This document shows, piece after piece, positions 37,310-45,593 of a DNA stretch of 60,288 nt. The translations under genes were made by a program, and so were the position numbers. This DNA is from an uncultured Actinomycetes bacterium (GTDB taxonomy: Bacteria > Actinomycetota > Acidimicrobiia > Acidimicrobiales > Microtrichaceae), in contig CAINRS010000163.1 of NCBI GenBank assembly GCA_903852755.1, forward strand, positions 1 to 60,288, given 5' to 3'. Every line of letters begins with the position of its first letter. Position 1 is the stretch's first letter. The notes under the pieces are model-generated. The model was not told the DNA's origin. It worked only from the letters and a program-made list of their open reading frames with translations, and did no database searches.

Positions 37310-39724
37310 TCAGATCGGGCCGATCACCGTCTGAGGGGTCGTGGAGAGCACGGTCGCCCCGTTGCCGAGCTGTCCGTTGGAGTTCGACCCCCAGCACCTG
37401 ACCTGCGAGCTACCCAGACGGGCGCAGGTGTGGTTCGTACCGGCCGCGAGTTGCGTCGCCCCGGACAACCCGGTCACGCCGACGGCGAGCGGTACCGGAG
37501 CGAAACCGATGGACCCATTGCCGATCTGACCGGAGGTGTTCGATCCCCAGCAGCGGACCTGACCGCCCGAGACGACGGCACACGCGTGGTCGCCCCCGGC
37601 GGCGACCTGCGTTGCGCCGGAGACGCCGATGACACCCAACGGAGTGGTCGACTCGGAGCCCGCCGTCGAGTCGTTCCCGAGCTGCCCGGAGAAGTTGGCG
37701 CCCCAGCAGCGCAACTGGCCGGCAGCCAACAACACACACGAGTGACTGTTCCCCGATGCGATCTGCGTCGCGCCGGTGAGGCCGGTGACCACCACGGGAA
37801 CGGCGGAGTTGCTGAGCGTCCCGTTGCCGAGCTGCCCAGAGTTGTTGTCACCCCAGCACCGGGCCTGTCCACTGGTGAGCAGGACGCACGTGTGCGACAC
37901 CCCGGCACTGATCTGGGTCGCGCCGGACAGTCCCGGCACGGGCACCGGCACTGCGGAGAATGCGCTGGTCGCCCCGTTCCCGAGCTGCCCGGAGCTGTTG
38001 TCGCCCCAGCAGCGGACCTGACCGCCGGCCACGACGGCGCAGGTGTGGGCGAACCCAGCGGCCAACCTGGTGGCTCCCGAGAGTCCCGGAACGCCGACGG
38101 GGGTGGAGCTCGACACGGTGGAGGATGGGTCGAGACCCAGCTGCCCCGAGGTGTTGAGGCCCCAGCAGCGGGCCTGCCCCCCGGAGACCAACGCGCACGT
38201 GTGGGTCCAACCGCTGGCGACTGCGGTGGCCCCCGACACGCCGCTGACGGCGACCGGCGCACTCGACCCAGAGGTGGAGCCATTGCCGAGCTGGCCAGAG
38301 GTGTTCCCTCCCCAGCAGCGGATCTGACCGGTCGTCAGGGTGCTGCAGGTGTGGGTGTTGCCGGCGGTGACCCCGGTCGATCCGGTGAACCCGCTGACTG
38401 CAACGGGGCTCGGGACTGGTGCGCCGGAGACCCCGATACCGAGCTGGCCGAAGGAGTTGTTCCCCCAGCACCGCACCTGTCCGCTGCCGATCACGGCGCA
38501 GGTGTGCAGCGAGCCGCCGTCGGTGGCGGTCACGCCGGAGAGCCCCGACACGGCAACCGGGAGCGCGGCCGCGACGGTCGTGCCGTTGCCCAGTTGACCG
38601 TCTGAGTTGTTGCCCCAGCACCGCATCTGGCCCCCGCTGACCACGGCGCAGGAGTGGCCCCGGTCGACGGTCAGGTTGGTGACCCCCGACAAGCCGGTCA
38701 CGGCGACGGGCACCGAACTGGCCTCGTCCACGGAGCCGTTGCCGAGTGCTCCGGAGGCGTTGCTTCCCCAGCAACGAACCTGTCCGCTGGTGAGTCGGGC
38801 ACAGGACAGGGCCTGACCCGCTCCGACCTGGACTGCGCCGGTCAGGCCCGACACGGCCACGATCCCCGGTCCCCCCGGCCCAAACGTCGCGTTGCCGAGT
38901 TGGCCCGATCCGTTCTGCCCCCAGCATCGGACCTGACCGGTCCCGAGCGCGGCACAGGTGTGCAGCGAACCAGCGGCGATGGACGTGACTCCTGAGAGTC
39001 CGGTGACTGCCACTGGCGTTGGCGAGTTGAACCCCGCTGCGGCATTGCCGAGTTGTCCCTCGCCGTTGAGGCCCCAGCACCGGACCTGACCACCGGTGAC
39101 GACGACGCAGGTGTGGTCGCCCGTGGCGGAGATCTGCGTCGCTCCCGACAGTCCGGCCACGGCGACTGGAGTGAACGAGGTGAAGCCCGCAGCGGCGTTG
39201 CCGAGCTGGCTGTTCGAGTTGTTGCCCCAGCAGCGGACCTGCCCGCCGGCGACGAGCGCGCACGTGTGGAAGGTCCCGGCGGTGATCTCCGTGGCTCCGG
39301 ACAGACCGGTCACCGCGACCGGGGTTGCCGCCACGATTCCGGCCGAGCCGTTCCCGAGTTGACCGGCGATGTTGGAACCCCAGCACCGGACCTGGCCGCC
39401 GGCGACGATGGCGCACGTGTGGGTGGCGCCGGCAGCGATGCGGGTGGCGCCGGTCAGGGTGGCGCCGGTCAGGGTGGCGCCGGTCAGGGTGGCGCCAGTC
39501 GGGGTGGCGCCGGTCAGGGTGGCGCCGGTCAGGGTGGCGCCGGTCAGGGTGGCGCCAGTCAGGGTGGCGCCAGTCAGGGCATCGAAATCTGCCGCCGAAC
39601 GGGTCGGTACTGCGCCGACGGGCCCGCTGGCTCCTGCCGGAACCGGTGCGACCAGGGCTGATGCCAGCACGAGCAGTCCGATCGAGAAGCCCGTGATCAC
39701 CGTCGCCGATCGACTGCGGGTCAT
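37310..39724 (-). CDS. Secreted RCC1-repeat protein, 14 blades, with LTGAT array
   Basis: 804 residues from ATG 39724 (CGAGGAG upstream). The signal peptide is SATVITGFSIGLLVLASALVAPVPAGA. Before the propeller is an array of nine five-residue units, LTGAT (one PTGAT), encoded by a 15-bp minisatellite. LTGAT is the turn that begins every blade (GLTGATQIAAG), so the array looks like expansion of that element. It also fits the A-x-L-x-G pentapeptide-repeat pattern. Exactly 14 blades follow, ending TPQTVIGPI. One blade lacks the His (QALSC). No anchor. Likely first gene of a two-gene RCC1 unit. Confidence 0.9.
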   Translation of the reverse strand: MTRSRSATVITGFSIGLLVLASALVAPVPAGASGPVGAVPTRSAADFDALTGATLTGATLTGATLTGATLTGATPTGATLTGATLTGATLTGATRIAAGATHTCAIVAGGQVRCWGSNIAGQLGNGSAGIVAATPVAVTGLSGATEITAGTFHTCALVAGGQVRCWGNNSNSQLGNAAAGFTSFTPVAVAGLSGATQISATGDHTCVVVTGGQVRCWGLNGEGQLGNAAAGFNSPTPVAVTGLSGVTSIAAGSLHTCAALGTGQVRCWGQNGSGQLGNATFGPGGPGIVAVSGLTGAVQVGAGQALSCARLTSGQVRCWGSNASGALGNGSVDEASSVPVAVTGLSGVTNLTVDRGHSCAVVSGGQMRCWGNNSDGQLGNGTTVAAALPVAVSGLSGVTATDGGSLHTCAVIGSGQVRCWGNNSFGQLGIGVSGAPVPSPVAVSGFTGSTGVTAGNTHTCSTLTTGQIRCWGGNTSGQLGNGSTSGSSAPVAVSGVSGATAVASGWTHTCALVSGGQARCWGLNTSGQLGLDPSSTVSSSTPVGVPGLSGATRLAAGFAHTCAVVAGGQVRCWGDNSSGQLGNGATSAFSAVPVPVPGLSGATQISAGVSHTCVLLTSGQARCWGDNNSGQLGNGTLSNSAVPVVVTGLTGATQIASGNSHSCVLLAAGQLRCWGANFSGQLGNDSTAGSESTTPLGVIGVSGATQVAAGGDHACAVVSGGQVRCWGSNTSGQIGNGSIGFAPVPLAVGVTGLSGATQLAAGTNHTCARLGSSQVRCWGSNSNGQLGNGATVLSTTPQTVIGPI
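39443..39577 (-). repeat. 15-bp minisatellite, nine copies
   Basis: Nine head-to-tail copies of GGTGGCGCCGGTCAG (plus-strand sense), with two variant positions, in the RCC1 gene at 37-39.7 kb. They encode the (LTGAT)n array on the minus strand. Copies are almost identical, so the array is young. Confidence 0.9.
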
Positions 39725-39793
39725 GTCCGCTCCTCGGGGAATCGCGCACGACTCGCGTGCTGGAACCTCACGATCACCACCGTACATTCCGGA

Positions 39794-39839
39794 TCGTCGG
39801 TGTCGGGATCGGCGTCTCGTCGGTGTCGGGATCGGCGTC
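39794..39839. repeat. Perfect 23-bp tandem duplication upstream of the RCC1 pair
   Basis: Two identical 23-base copies (39794-39816 and 39817-39839, beginning TCGTCGGTG and ending GGCGTC) lie between the VWA gene stop and the RCC1 promoter region. A minus-strand TACGGT (near 39778) could be the -10 box just downstream, so the repeats sit where an activator would bind. Confidence 0.8.
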
Positions 39840-39873
39840 ACTGCGTCGGGGAGCGTCGGTCGACGCTCGCGTC

Positions 39874-41760
39874 TCAGAAGTTGCTGATGACCGAGGTGAA
39901 CACCCGGTTGATCGTGGTGGCGTCCGTGGCCTGGTAGGCGCTGGCGTTGGAGGCCTCGGCGATCTGGCGGAGCTGGGTCGGGTCCGCGCCCTCGCCGTAG
40001 GCGACGGTGAAGATCCGGACCGGGCGAGAGTTCTCACCGTCGCTCGAGTCCTTGACGGAGCTGAGCAACTGCTGGAACTGCTGGGCGTCGTCGCTGCTGT
40101 TCCCGTCGTCGTTGACCCCGTCGGTCAGCAGCACCACCGCGTTGATGAGCGCCGGGTCGTAGCCCTGGAGCATCTGGTCGTACGAGGCCTGGGTGACCTC
40201 GTACAGCGGTGTGCCGTTGAGCGGGACGAGGGACTCGACGGCCCGCCGCAGCCGCTCCCGGTTGGCGCCGATCGGCTCGATCGGACTCAGGTCTCGGAAG
40301 TTCCCCGTCGCTCCGTCGGCCCCCGTGGTGAACACCCGCAGTCCCACCAGGTCGGAGTCCTTGAACTCGTCGAGCCCGTCGACGACGGCCTGCTTCGCCA
40401 GGTCGAGCTTGGTCGGTCCCGACGGGTCGGACGGGTCGGCCGGGTCACCCATCGACCCGGACACGTCGAGCACGAGCAGCACCCGGGCGCCCTTGCGCTG
40501 CTGGGCCCAGTTGGCGAGCAGCTGGTCCATGACCTCACCCGTCGGCGTCTCGAGCAGGGTCTGCGGCTGGTTGGGGTCGACGCCGTTGGCGGCCGACACC
40601 GGCTCGCCGAGCGGGACGTCGGGGTTGCCGGGTCGGAAGCCGGCGGCGAGCACCCGCTGCTGGTTCTCGGGACGCAGGACGAAGTCCTCGAACTGCTCGG
40701 CGGCCGCCCGCTGCTGCGGGGTCACCCAGTCGGCGTCCAGCACGTAGAGGGGGTTGTCGGAGTAGATCGTCCCCTCGGTCGGGTAGATCGCCACGAGCGG
40801 CGTCCGCGGTGGTCGGAGCTCCTCGCCCTGTGCCAGCTCACCGTCGGGGTCGCCGCGGTTGTAGTCGATCACCGACTTCTCCTCGACGGCGACGGCCGAG
40901 GCGTAGTTCAGCGCCGTGCCCCGCCGATCCGCCCGGAACCAGTTGTTCAGGAACGTCATGGTGATGTCGCCGTAGTGGACGACGGCCGACTCGATGTCGC
41001 TGCCGAACTGCTGCACCTGCGGGTTGGCGAGATCCTCGGTGGACAGGCCCGAGGTCTTGCCGGTCGCCGCGTAGTTCTGGGCGATGAGCGCCGACAGGCC
41101 CGAGGTCGAGAAGTTCGGGTTGGTCTTGCCGAGCTTGAACGGTCCCCACTCGGGGTGGCCGGAGTCGGCCCAGCCGCCCGGTGACTTCGACAGCCGCAGG
41201 ATGTCGGCCCAGCCGATCGGGGTGTCGGGCCACCCGAGCGCCCGGGCCATCGGCTCCGGCATGGCGATCACGAGCGGGGTGAGCATGAACGAGGTCGGCT
41301 GGTCCGAGACCATGGGCGGGCGACCCTCCGCGGCCAGCCGCACGTTCAGGATCTGGCCCCACGAGCTCGCAGCCGGCGACCAGATCGTCGGCTCCGGGCC
41401 GTACTCGTCGACGTTCCAGCCCTCGGCCAGCGCCGTGGTCGCCGCACCTGAGGAGACCTTCTCGACCTGGACGTCGATGCAGGTCCCGTCGACCGTCGCA
41501 CCCGACTCGTTGAACGAGCGCGCCAGGTCGCCGAGGAGCTGGATCTTCTCCGACGACACCGCCACGTCGACCGGGATGCACTCCGTGCGACGCTCCGCAC
41601 CGCCCGAGGCGGTCCCGTCGCCGGTGCCGCCGCTGCACGCCGCCGCGAGCACCGACACGGTGAGCGCCACCACGGTGAGGACGGTCGCCCGGACCGAGGT
41701 CGGCCGGGTCTCGGAGGTGGCGCAGTTCCCGGTCCTGCCGGTCATCCTGCGGCAGGTCAT
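39874..41760 (-). CDS. Lipoprotein with solute-binding and von Willebrand A domains
   Basis: 628 residues. ATG 41760 overlaps the upstream stop (ATGA). A lipobox LAAACSGG near residue 55 follows a hydrophobic stretch. Residues about 75-400 look like a periplasmic-binding-protein fold (VDVAVSSEKIQLLGDLARSFNESG, LGWPDTPIGWADILRL, TSGLSALIAQNYAATG). Residues about 425-628 are a VWA domain with the complete MIDAS motif DVSGSMGD, a Thr in LVGLRVFTTG and Asp in VVLLTDGVND. Such fusions occur in actinobacteria beside Ter-type stress proteins. It is the last gene of a three-gene coupled operon with another solute-binding-like protein and an AAA+ ATPase. Confidence 0.85.
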   Translation of the reverse strand: MTCRRMTGRTGNCATSETRPTSVRATVLTVVALTVSVLAAACSGGTGDGTASGGAERRTECIPVDVAVSSEKIQLLGDLARSFNESGATVDGTCIDVQVEKVSSGAATTALAEGWNVDEYGPEPTIWSPAASSWGQILNVRLAAEGRPPMVSDQPTSFMLTPLVIAMPEPMARALGWPDTPIGWADILRLSKSPGGWADSGHPEWGPFKLGKTNPNFSTSGLSALIAQNYAATGKTSGLSTEDLANPQVQQFGSDIESAVVHYGDITMTFLNNWFRADRRGTALNYASAVAVEEKSVIDYNRGDPDGELAQGEELRPPRTPLVAIYPTEGTIYSDNPLYVLDADWVTPQQRAAAEQFEDFVLRPENQQRVLAAGFRPGNPDVPLGEPVSAANGVDPNQPQTLLETPTGEVMDQLLANWAQQRKGARVLLVLDVSGSMGDPADPSDPSGPTKLDLAKQAVVDGLDEFKDSDLVGLRVFTTGADGATGNFRDLSPIEPIGANRERLRRAVESLVPLNGTPLYEVTQASYDQMLQGYDPALINAVVLLTDGVNDDGNSSDDAQQFQQLLSSVKDSSDGENSRPVRIFTVAYGEGADPTQLRQIAEASNASAYQATDATTINRVFTSVISNF

Positions 41761-42827
41761 CGGGCCGCCCCCCAGCGTTCCTGCAGGTACGAGAGGGATC
41801 CCGGGGACGCGAGGCCCGAGGTGTCCGGCAGGGGCGGCCCACCGCCCACGCCCGGTGCGTCTGGTCGGCCGGGCACGCGCCACCCCTCCTCGGCGAGGAG
41901 CTGTTCGACCCGGTCACGGCCGAGTCGGTCGAGCACCTCCTCCGGGGACGACCCCGCCGGAACGGTCAGGGTCACGTCCGCGCTCACCACGGGCTCAGGG
42001 TAGATGAGCGACGGTGCGTTCCTGCCCGCGCCCCGCTGCACGGCGGGTCCTGCGGCCGCCTCGAGCGCACCGACCACACCGAACGTGGCCGGCGCGACGA
42101 GGAACCTCGACAGCGGATCGCCGGCCGCGGCACCGGCGCGCTTGGACTGCGTGGCGAGCGCGTCGAACCACCCGCTGACCGCCGGGTCGTCCAGGTCGTT
42201 GCGGGCCCACAGGGCCGGCAGGTCGACCGCCACGGTCTGGCTGGACACCGCCTGGGACCACACCGCCAGGCCCGCACCGGTGGCCGGTGACGGGAGGCCC
42301 GGCCGCAGCTGCCCCCAGGCCGGTTGGCCGCCGGCCTCGGTCCACGGGCGGCCGGCGAACGGGCCCACACAGGCCCACGTGACGCCGGTCGGACACGCCG
42401 AGTTCAACGCGTTCGCCCGGTCGGCGGCAGCGACCAGGACCGCCGGTGACCGGGCCAGCACCGGTGAGGTCCCTCCCAGCGCGAGCGGCGGCAGTCCAGC
42501 GGCTGCCCGGTCGTCGGCGAGGACGGCGGCCGCCGGGCCGACGGTGAACCACGCATCGGCGTCGAGCCCGGCCACCCCGTCGGCGGCGAGCCGCGCGACG
42601 GTGTCGGCCTCGTCCTCGACGACCACCCGCACCGTGGGGTCTGCGGCAGCGAGCGCTTCGCACAGGGCGCGCAGGTCGGGACCGCAGACCACGGTGGTCG
42701 TGTCGTCCGAGCCGTCGCCCCCGGCCCCGCCGGAGCCACCCCCGGAGCCGCCGTCGATGACGGTCCGGACCAACAGGGCGGCGGCCACCATCCCGACCGC
42801 GGCGACGACGGCGAGGAACCTCCTCAC
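41757..42827 (-). CDS. Exported solute-binding-like protein of the AAA/VWA operon
   Basis: 356 residues, coupled by ATGA at both ends. One N-terminal membrane helix or signal (FLAVVAAVGMVAAALLVRTVI), then a Gly/Ser/Asp linker. The body resembles a type II periplasmic-binding fold: TTVVCGPDLRALCEALAAADPTVRVVVED, DADAWFTVGPAAAVLADDRA, PAVLVAAADRANAL. It lacks a lipobox and a VWA domain, so it may be the anchored partner of the downstream VWA lipoprotein. Ligand unknown. Confidence 0.7.
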   Translation of the reverse strand: MRRFLAVVAAVGMVAAALLVRTVIDGGSGGGSGGAGGDGSDDTTTVVCGPDLRALCEALAAADPTVRVVVEDEADTVARLAADGVAGLDADAWFTVGPAAAVLADDRAAAGLPPLALGGTSPVLARSPAVLVAAADRANALNSACPTGVTWACVGPFAGRPWTEAGGQPAWGQLRPGLPSPATGAGLAVWSQAVSSQTVAVDLPALWARNDLDDPAVSGWFDALATQSKRAGAAAGDPLSRFLVAPATFGVVGALEAAAGPAVQRGAGRNAPSLIYPEPVVSADVTLTVPAGSSPEEVLDRLGRDRVEQLLAEEGWRVPGRPDAPGVGGGPPLPDTSGLASPGSLSYLQERWGAAR

Positions 42828-44233
42828 GGGAGCTCCCCCAGGTCGGCGGGGAGGTCCTCGGCCACGAGCGTGGTCAGGTCCTCGGTCGACGGATCGCCGC
42901 CGGTCCGGATCACCCGGCTGGCGTGGTTGGCAACGGCGGCCTCGAACAGGTTGCGGCCCAGCCGGGCGTTGCCGAAACCCTCACCACGCGGTGCCGCCTC
43001 GAACAGGGCGCGCAACCGTTCGACGGCAGCGTCGTCGAGTTCGTACCGCTGCTTCTCGCCGAGTCGGACCACGATCTCGACGAGTTCGTCGGTGGAGTAG
43101 TCGGGGAAGTCGATCACGGTGGGGAACCGGGACCGCAGCCCCGGGTTGGCGTCGAGGAACGTGGCCATCTCACCGGAGTACCCGGCCACCACGAGCACCA
43201 CCCGGTCGCGGCGGTCCTCCATGAGCTTGACGACCTGGTCGATCGCCTCCCGCCCGAAGTCGTTCTCGTTGCCCCGGGCGAGTGTGTAGGCCTCGTCGAT
43301 GAACAGCATCCCCTGGTCGGCCTCGTCGAACCGGGCGGTGACCAGTGGTGCGGTCTGGCCGACGAACCCTGCGACCAGACCCGACCGGTCCACCTCGACC
43401 AGGTGGCCCCGCTCGAGGACCCCCAGGGTCCGGTAGATCCGGGCGAGCAGCCGGGCGACGGTCGTCTTGCCGGTTCCCGGGTTCCCGGTGAACACCAGGT
43501 GGTACGAGGACTCCATCCGGGGCAGTTCCCGCTCGGCCCGGAGCTGCTGGACCCGCAGGAAGTCGGCGACCAGGTGCACCCGGTGCTTGACGGCGGACAG
43601 CCCGACGAGTTCGTCGAGCTCGGCGAGCAGGTCCTCGAGCGGTTCGGGCCCGGGGTCGTCCTCCCGTTCGGCGGCCGCGGCCGCGACCGCGGCGGCCGCC
43701 GTCCCGGCCGCGCCCCCGCTCCGGGCGGCCCCGGTCTCGGCGGAGCGCATGGCGGCGAGCATCCGGTTGCGCAGTGTCGAGATGGCCTCGAGCTCGGCCT
43801 GGGCCGGGACCGCGTCGAGCGAGACCACGACGTGGGCCACGTCGAGGGCCCGGTCGTAGTACCGGCGGGCGAGCGACCCGCCGGTCCGGGCGTCGCTGCC
43901 GACGAGGATGGCGAACATCTCCGAGTCGCGCTGCAGCCACTCGGCCCGTCCGGCGAGCGCCGACCGTCGACGGAGCTCGGCGGGTGTGGTGAGCGCCAGG
44001 TTGCCGCCGACCGGTCGGTCCACGAAGGCGTCGAGCAGGGCGTCGAGCTCGGCGTCGGTGTGGCGCCCGTCCGCGTCGATCACGGCGCTGGCGAGGTCGT
44101 AGGCCTCGATGGTGACGAGCCGACCGGCGTCGTCCGGCCCGAGCTGCTCGACCGACGCCGCGGCCTCGAGCAGCGCTCCGGTCACGTCGTCGACGAATGC
44201 CGTGACCACGGCGTCGAGCGGACCGGTTCCCAC
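42824..44233 (-). CDS. CbbX/SpoVK-type AAA+ ATPase with TerB-like N-terminus
   Basis: 469 residues from GTG 44233. The C-terminal part is a CbbX/SpoVK-type AAA+ module: LVGLSAVKHRV, Walker A GNPGTGKT near 251, FVGQTAP, Walker B GMLFIDEAYTLA, VVLVVAGYSGEM, and the GFGNARLGRNLFE arginine-finger region. The N-terminal 160 residues are helical and contain AYDLASAVIDADGRHTDAELDALLDAF, an acidic D-x-D-G...E pattern reminiscent of TerB-type domains; that similarity is tentative. An Ala-rich linker joins the halves. A TAGCCT box ends 8 bases before the start, so the operon AAA-SBP-VWA probably starts leaderless. Confidence 0.85.
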   Translation of the reverse strand: MGTGPLDAVVTAFVDDVTGALLEAAASVEQLGPDDAGRLVTIEAYDLASAVIDADGRHTDAELDALLDAFVDRPVGGNLALTTPAELRRRSALAGRAEWLQRDSEMFAILVGSDARTGGSLARRYYDRALDVAHVVVSLDAVPAQAELEAISTLRNRMLAAMRSAETGAARSGGAAGTAAAAVAAAAAEREDDPGPEPLEDLLAELDELVGLSAVKHRVHLVADFLRVQQLRAERELPRMESSYHLVFTGNPGTGKTTVARLLARIYRTLGVLERGHLVEVDRSGLVAGFVGQTAPLVTARFDEADQGMLFIDEAYTLARGNENDFGREAIDQVVKLMEDRRDRVVLVVAGYSGEMATFLDANPGLRSRFPTVIDFPDYSTDELVEIVVRLGEKQRYELDDAAVERLRALFEAAPRGEGFGNARLGRNLFEAAVANHASRVIRTGGDPSTEDLTTLVAEDLPADLGELP

Positions 44234-44241
44234 GCCCGTGG

Positions 44242-44257
44242 AGGCTACCGGTACCCT
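44242..44257. promoter_or_regulatory. Back-to-back leaderless promoters (AAA operon / proA)
   Basis: A minus-strand -10 box TAGCCT (44242-44247) ends 8 bases before GTG 44233. A plus-strand box TACCCT (44252-44257) ends 6 bases before GTG 44264. The two boxes are 4 bases apart and the two start codons only 30 bases apart, so the polymerases must compete for the site. Confidence 0.6.
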
Positions 44258-44263
44258 TGGCGG

Positions 44264-45511
44264 GTGACCGTGACGACCGTCGCCGAGCAGGCCGCGAGCG
44301 CCCGCGGCGCTGCCCGCGCCGTCGCCGCCGCTCCCACGGCACAGAAGGACGCCGCCCTGGTTGCCGCTGCGGACCTGCTCGAGGCACGGGCCGGGTCGAT
44401 CCTGGATGCGAACGCCCTCGACGTGGCCGCCGCGATCGCCGCCGGGACCGAGGCCGGGCTGGTCGATCGGCTCCGGCTCGACGAGCGGCGACTGGCCGCC
44501 ATGGCCGGTGGCCTCCGGCAGGTCGTCGACCTGCCCGACCCCGTCGGCACCGTCGTCGACAGCTGGGAGCGGCCCAACGGCCTGCGGATCGACCGGGTCC
44601 GGGTCCCGCTCGGGGTGGTGGCGATCATCTACGAGTCCCGCCCAAACGTGACCTCCGACGCAGCGGGCCTGTGCCTCAAGTCCGGGAACGTGGCGTTCCT
44701 CCGCGGTTCGTCGACGGCGATCCACTCCAACTCGGCGATCGCCGAGGTCCTGCGCTCGGCAGTGGCGTCGGTCGGACTGCCGGCGGACGCCGTGGTGCTC
44801 GTGGCGGACACGAGCCGGGCCGCCGCCGTGGAGTTCATGCAGCAGCGCGGGTACGTGGACTGCCTGATCCCCCGTGGCGGCCCGTCGCTGATCCAGTCGA
44901 TCCTCGAGCACGCCACCGTCCCGTACGTGATCGACGGAGCCGGGAACTGCCACGTGTACGTCGACGCAGCGGCCGACCTCGACGTGGCCGAGCGGATCAT
45001 CGTGAACGCCAAGACCCAACGACCGTCGGTGTGCAACGCCGCGGAGTCGCTCGTCGTGCACGCCGCGGTCGCCGGTGAGCTCCTGCCGCGTCTCGACGAG
45101 ACGCTGGGTGACGTGGAACTCGTCGGCGACGCCCGGGCGCGCTCGTTCGTGCCCCGGATGGGCGAGGCCACGGAGCAGGACTTCGCCACCGAGTACCTCG
45201 ACCTGCGGCTCTCGGTCCGGGTGGTGGACTCCCTCGACGAGGCGATCGACCACATCGCCGAGACGACCACGGGCCACTCGGAGGCGATCGTGACCACCGA
45301 CCGGGACGCCGCCGAACGGTTCCTCGCCGAGGTCGACGCCGCTGCGGTCCTGTGGAACGCCTCGACCCGGTTCGTCGACGGTGAGGAGTTCGGGTTCGGT
45401 GCCGAGATCGGGATCTCCACCCAGAAGCTGCACGCCCGCGGGCCCATGGGCCTCGAGCAGTTGACGACGCTCAAGTTCGTCGTGCGTGGGGACGGCCAGG
45501 TCCGCAGCTGA
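44264..45511 (+). CDS. proA: Gamma-glutamyl phosphate reductase
   Basis: 415 residues from GTG 44264. It reduces glutamyl-5-phosphate to the semialdehyde, the second step of proline synthesis after ProB. The aldehyde-dehydrogenase fold is clear: VPLGVVAIIYESRPNVTSDAAGLCLKSGNVAFLRG, LIPRGGPSLIQSI, the catalytic Cys in KTQRPSVCNAAESLVVH, and the end segment NASTRFVDGEEFGFGAEIGISTQKLHARGPMGLEQLT. Full length. Normally adjacent to proB; here 13 kb away with its own leaderless promoter. Confidence 0.97.
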   Translation: MTVTTVAEQAASARGAARAVAAAPTAQKDAALVAAADLLEARAGSILDANALDVAAAIAAGTEAGLVDRLRLDERRLAAMAGGLRQVVDLPDPVGTVVDSWERPNGLRIDRVRVPLGVVAIIYESRPNVTSDAAGLCLKSGNVAFLRGSSTAIHSNSAIAEVLRSAVASVGLPADAVVLVADTSRAAAVEFMQQRGYVDCLIPRGGPSLIQSILEHATVPYVIDGAGNCHVYVDAAADLDVAERIIVNAKTQRPSVCNAAESLVVHAAVAGELLPRLDETLGDVELVGDARARSFVPRMGEATEQDFATEYLDLRLSVRVVDSLDEAIDHIAETTTGHSEAIVTTDRDAAERFLAEVDAAAVLWNASTRFVDGEEFGFGAEIGISTQKLHARGPMGLEQLTTLKFVVRGDGQVRS

Positions 45512-45581
45512 GCGACGGCGCCGCGCCGGAGCACCCACCGACGCCGGAGCGGGGGATTCCGCCGGTCGGGAGGGCCGTCGG

Positions 45582-45587
45582 TAGGCT
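45582..45587 (+). promoter_or_regulatory. -10 box of a leaderless transcript (MoxR)
   Basis: TAGGCT is followed by 6 bases and the ATG at 45594; no ribosome-binding site. Confidence 0.55.
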
Positions 45588-45593
45588 CGGACG

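Noticed and set aside
39443-39577. Possible CRISPR array
   Set aside because: The units are 15 bp, contiguous without spacers, and in frame inside a gene. This is a coding minisatellite.
42923-44263. Open frame upstream of proA on the plus strand
   Set aside because: It is the antisense of the AAA+ gene, whose Walker motifs are on the minus strand. proA starts at GTG 44264.
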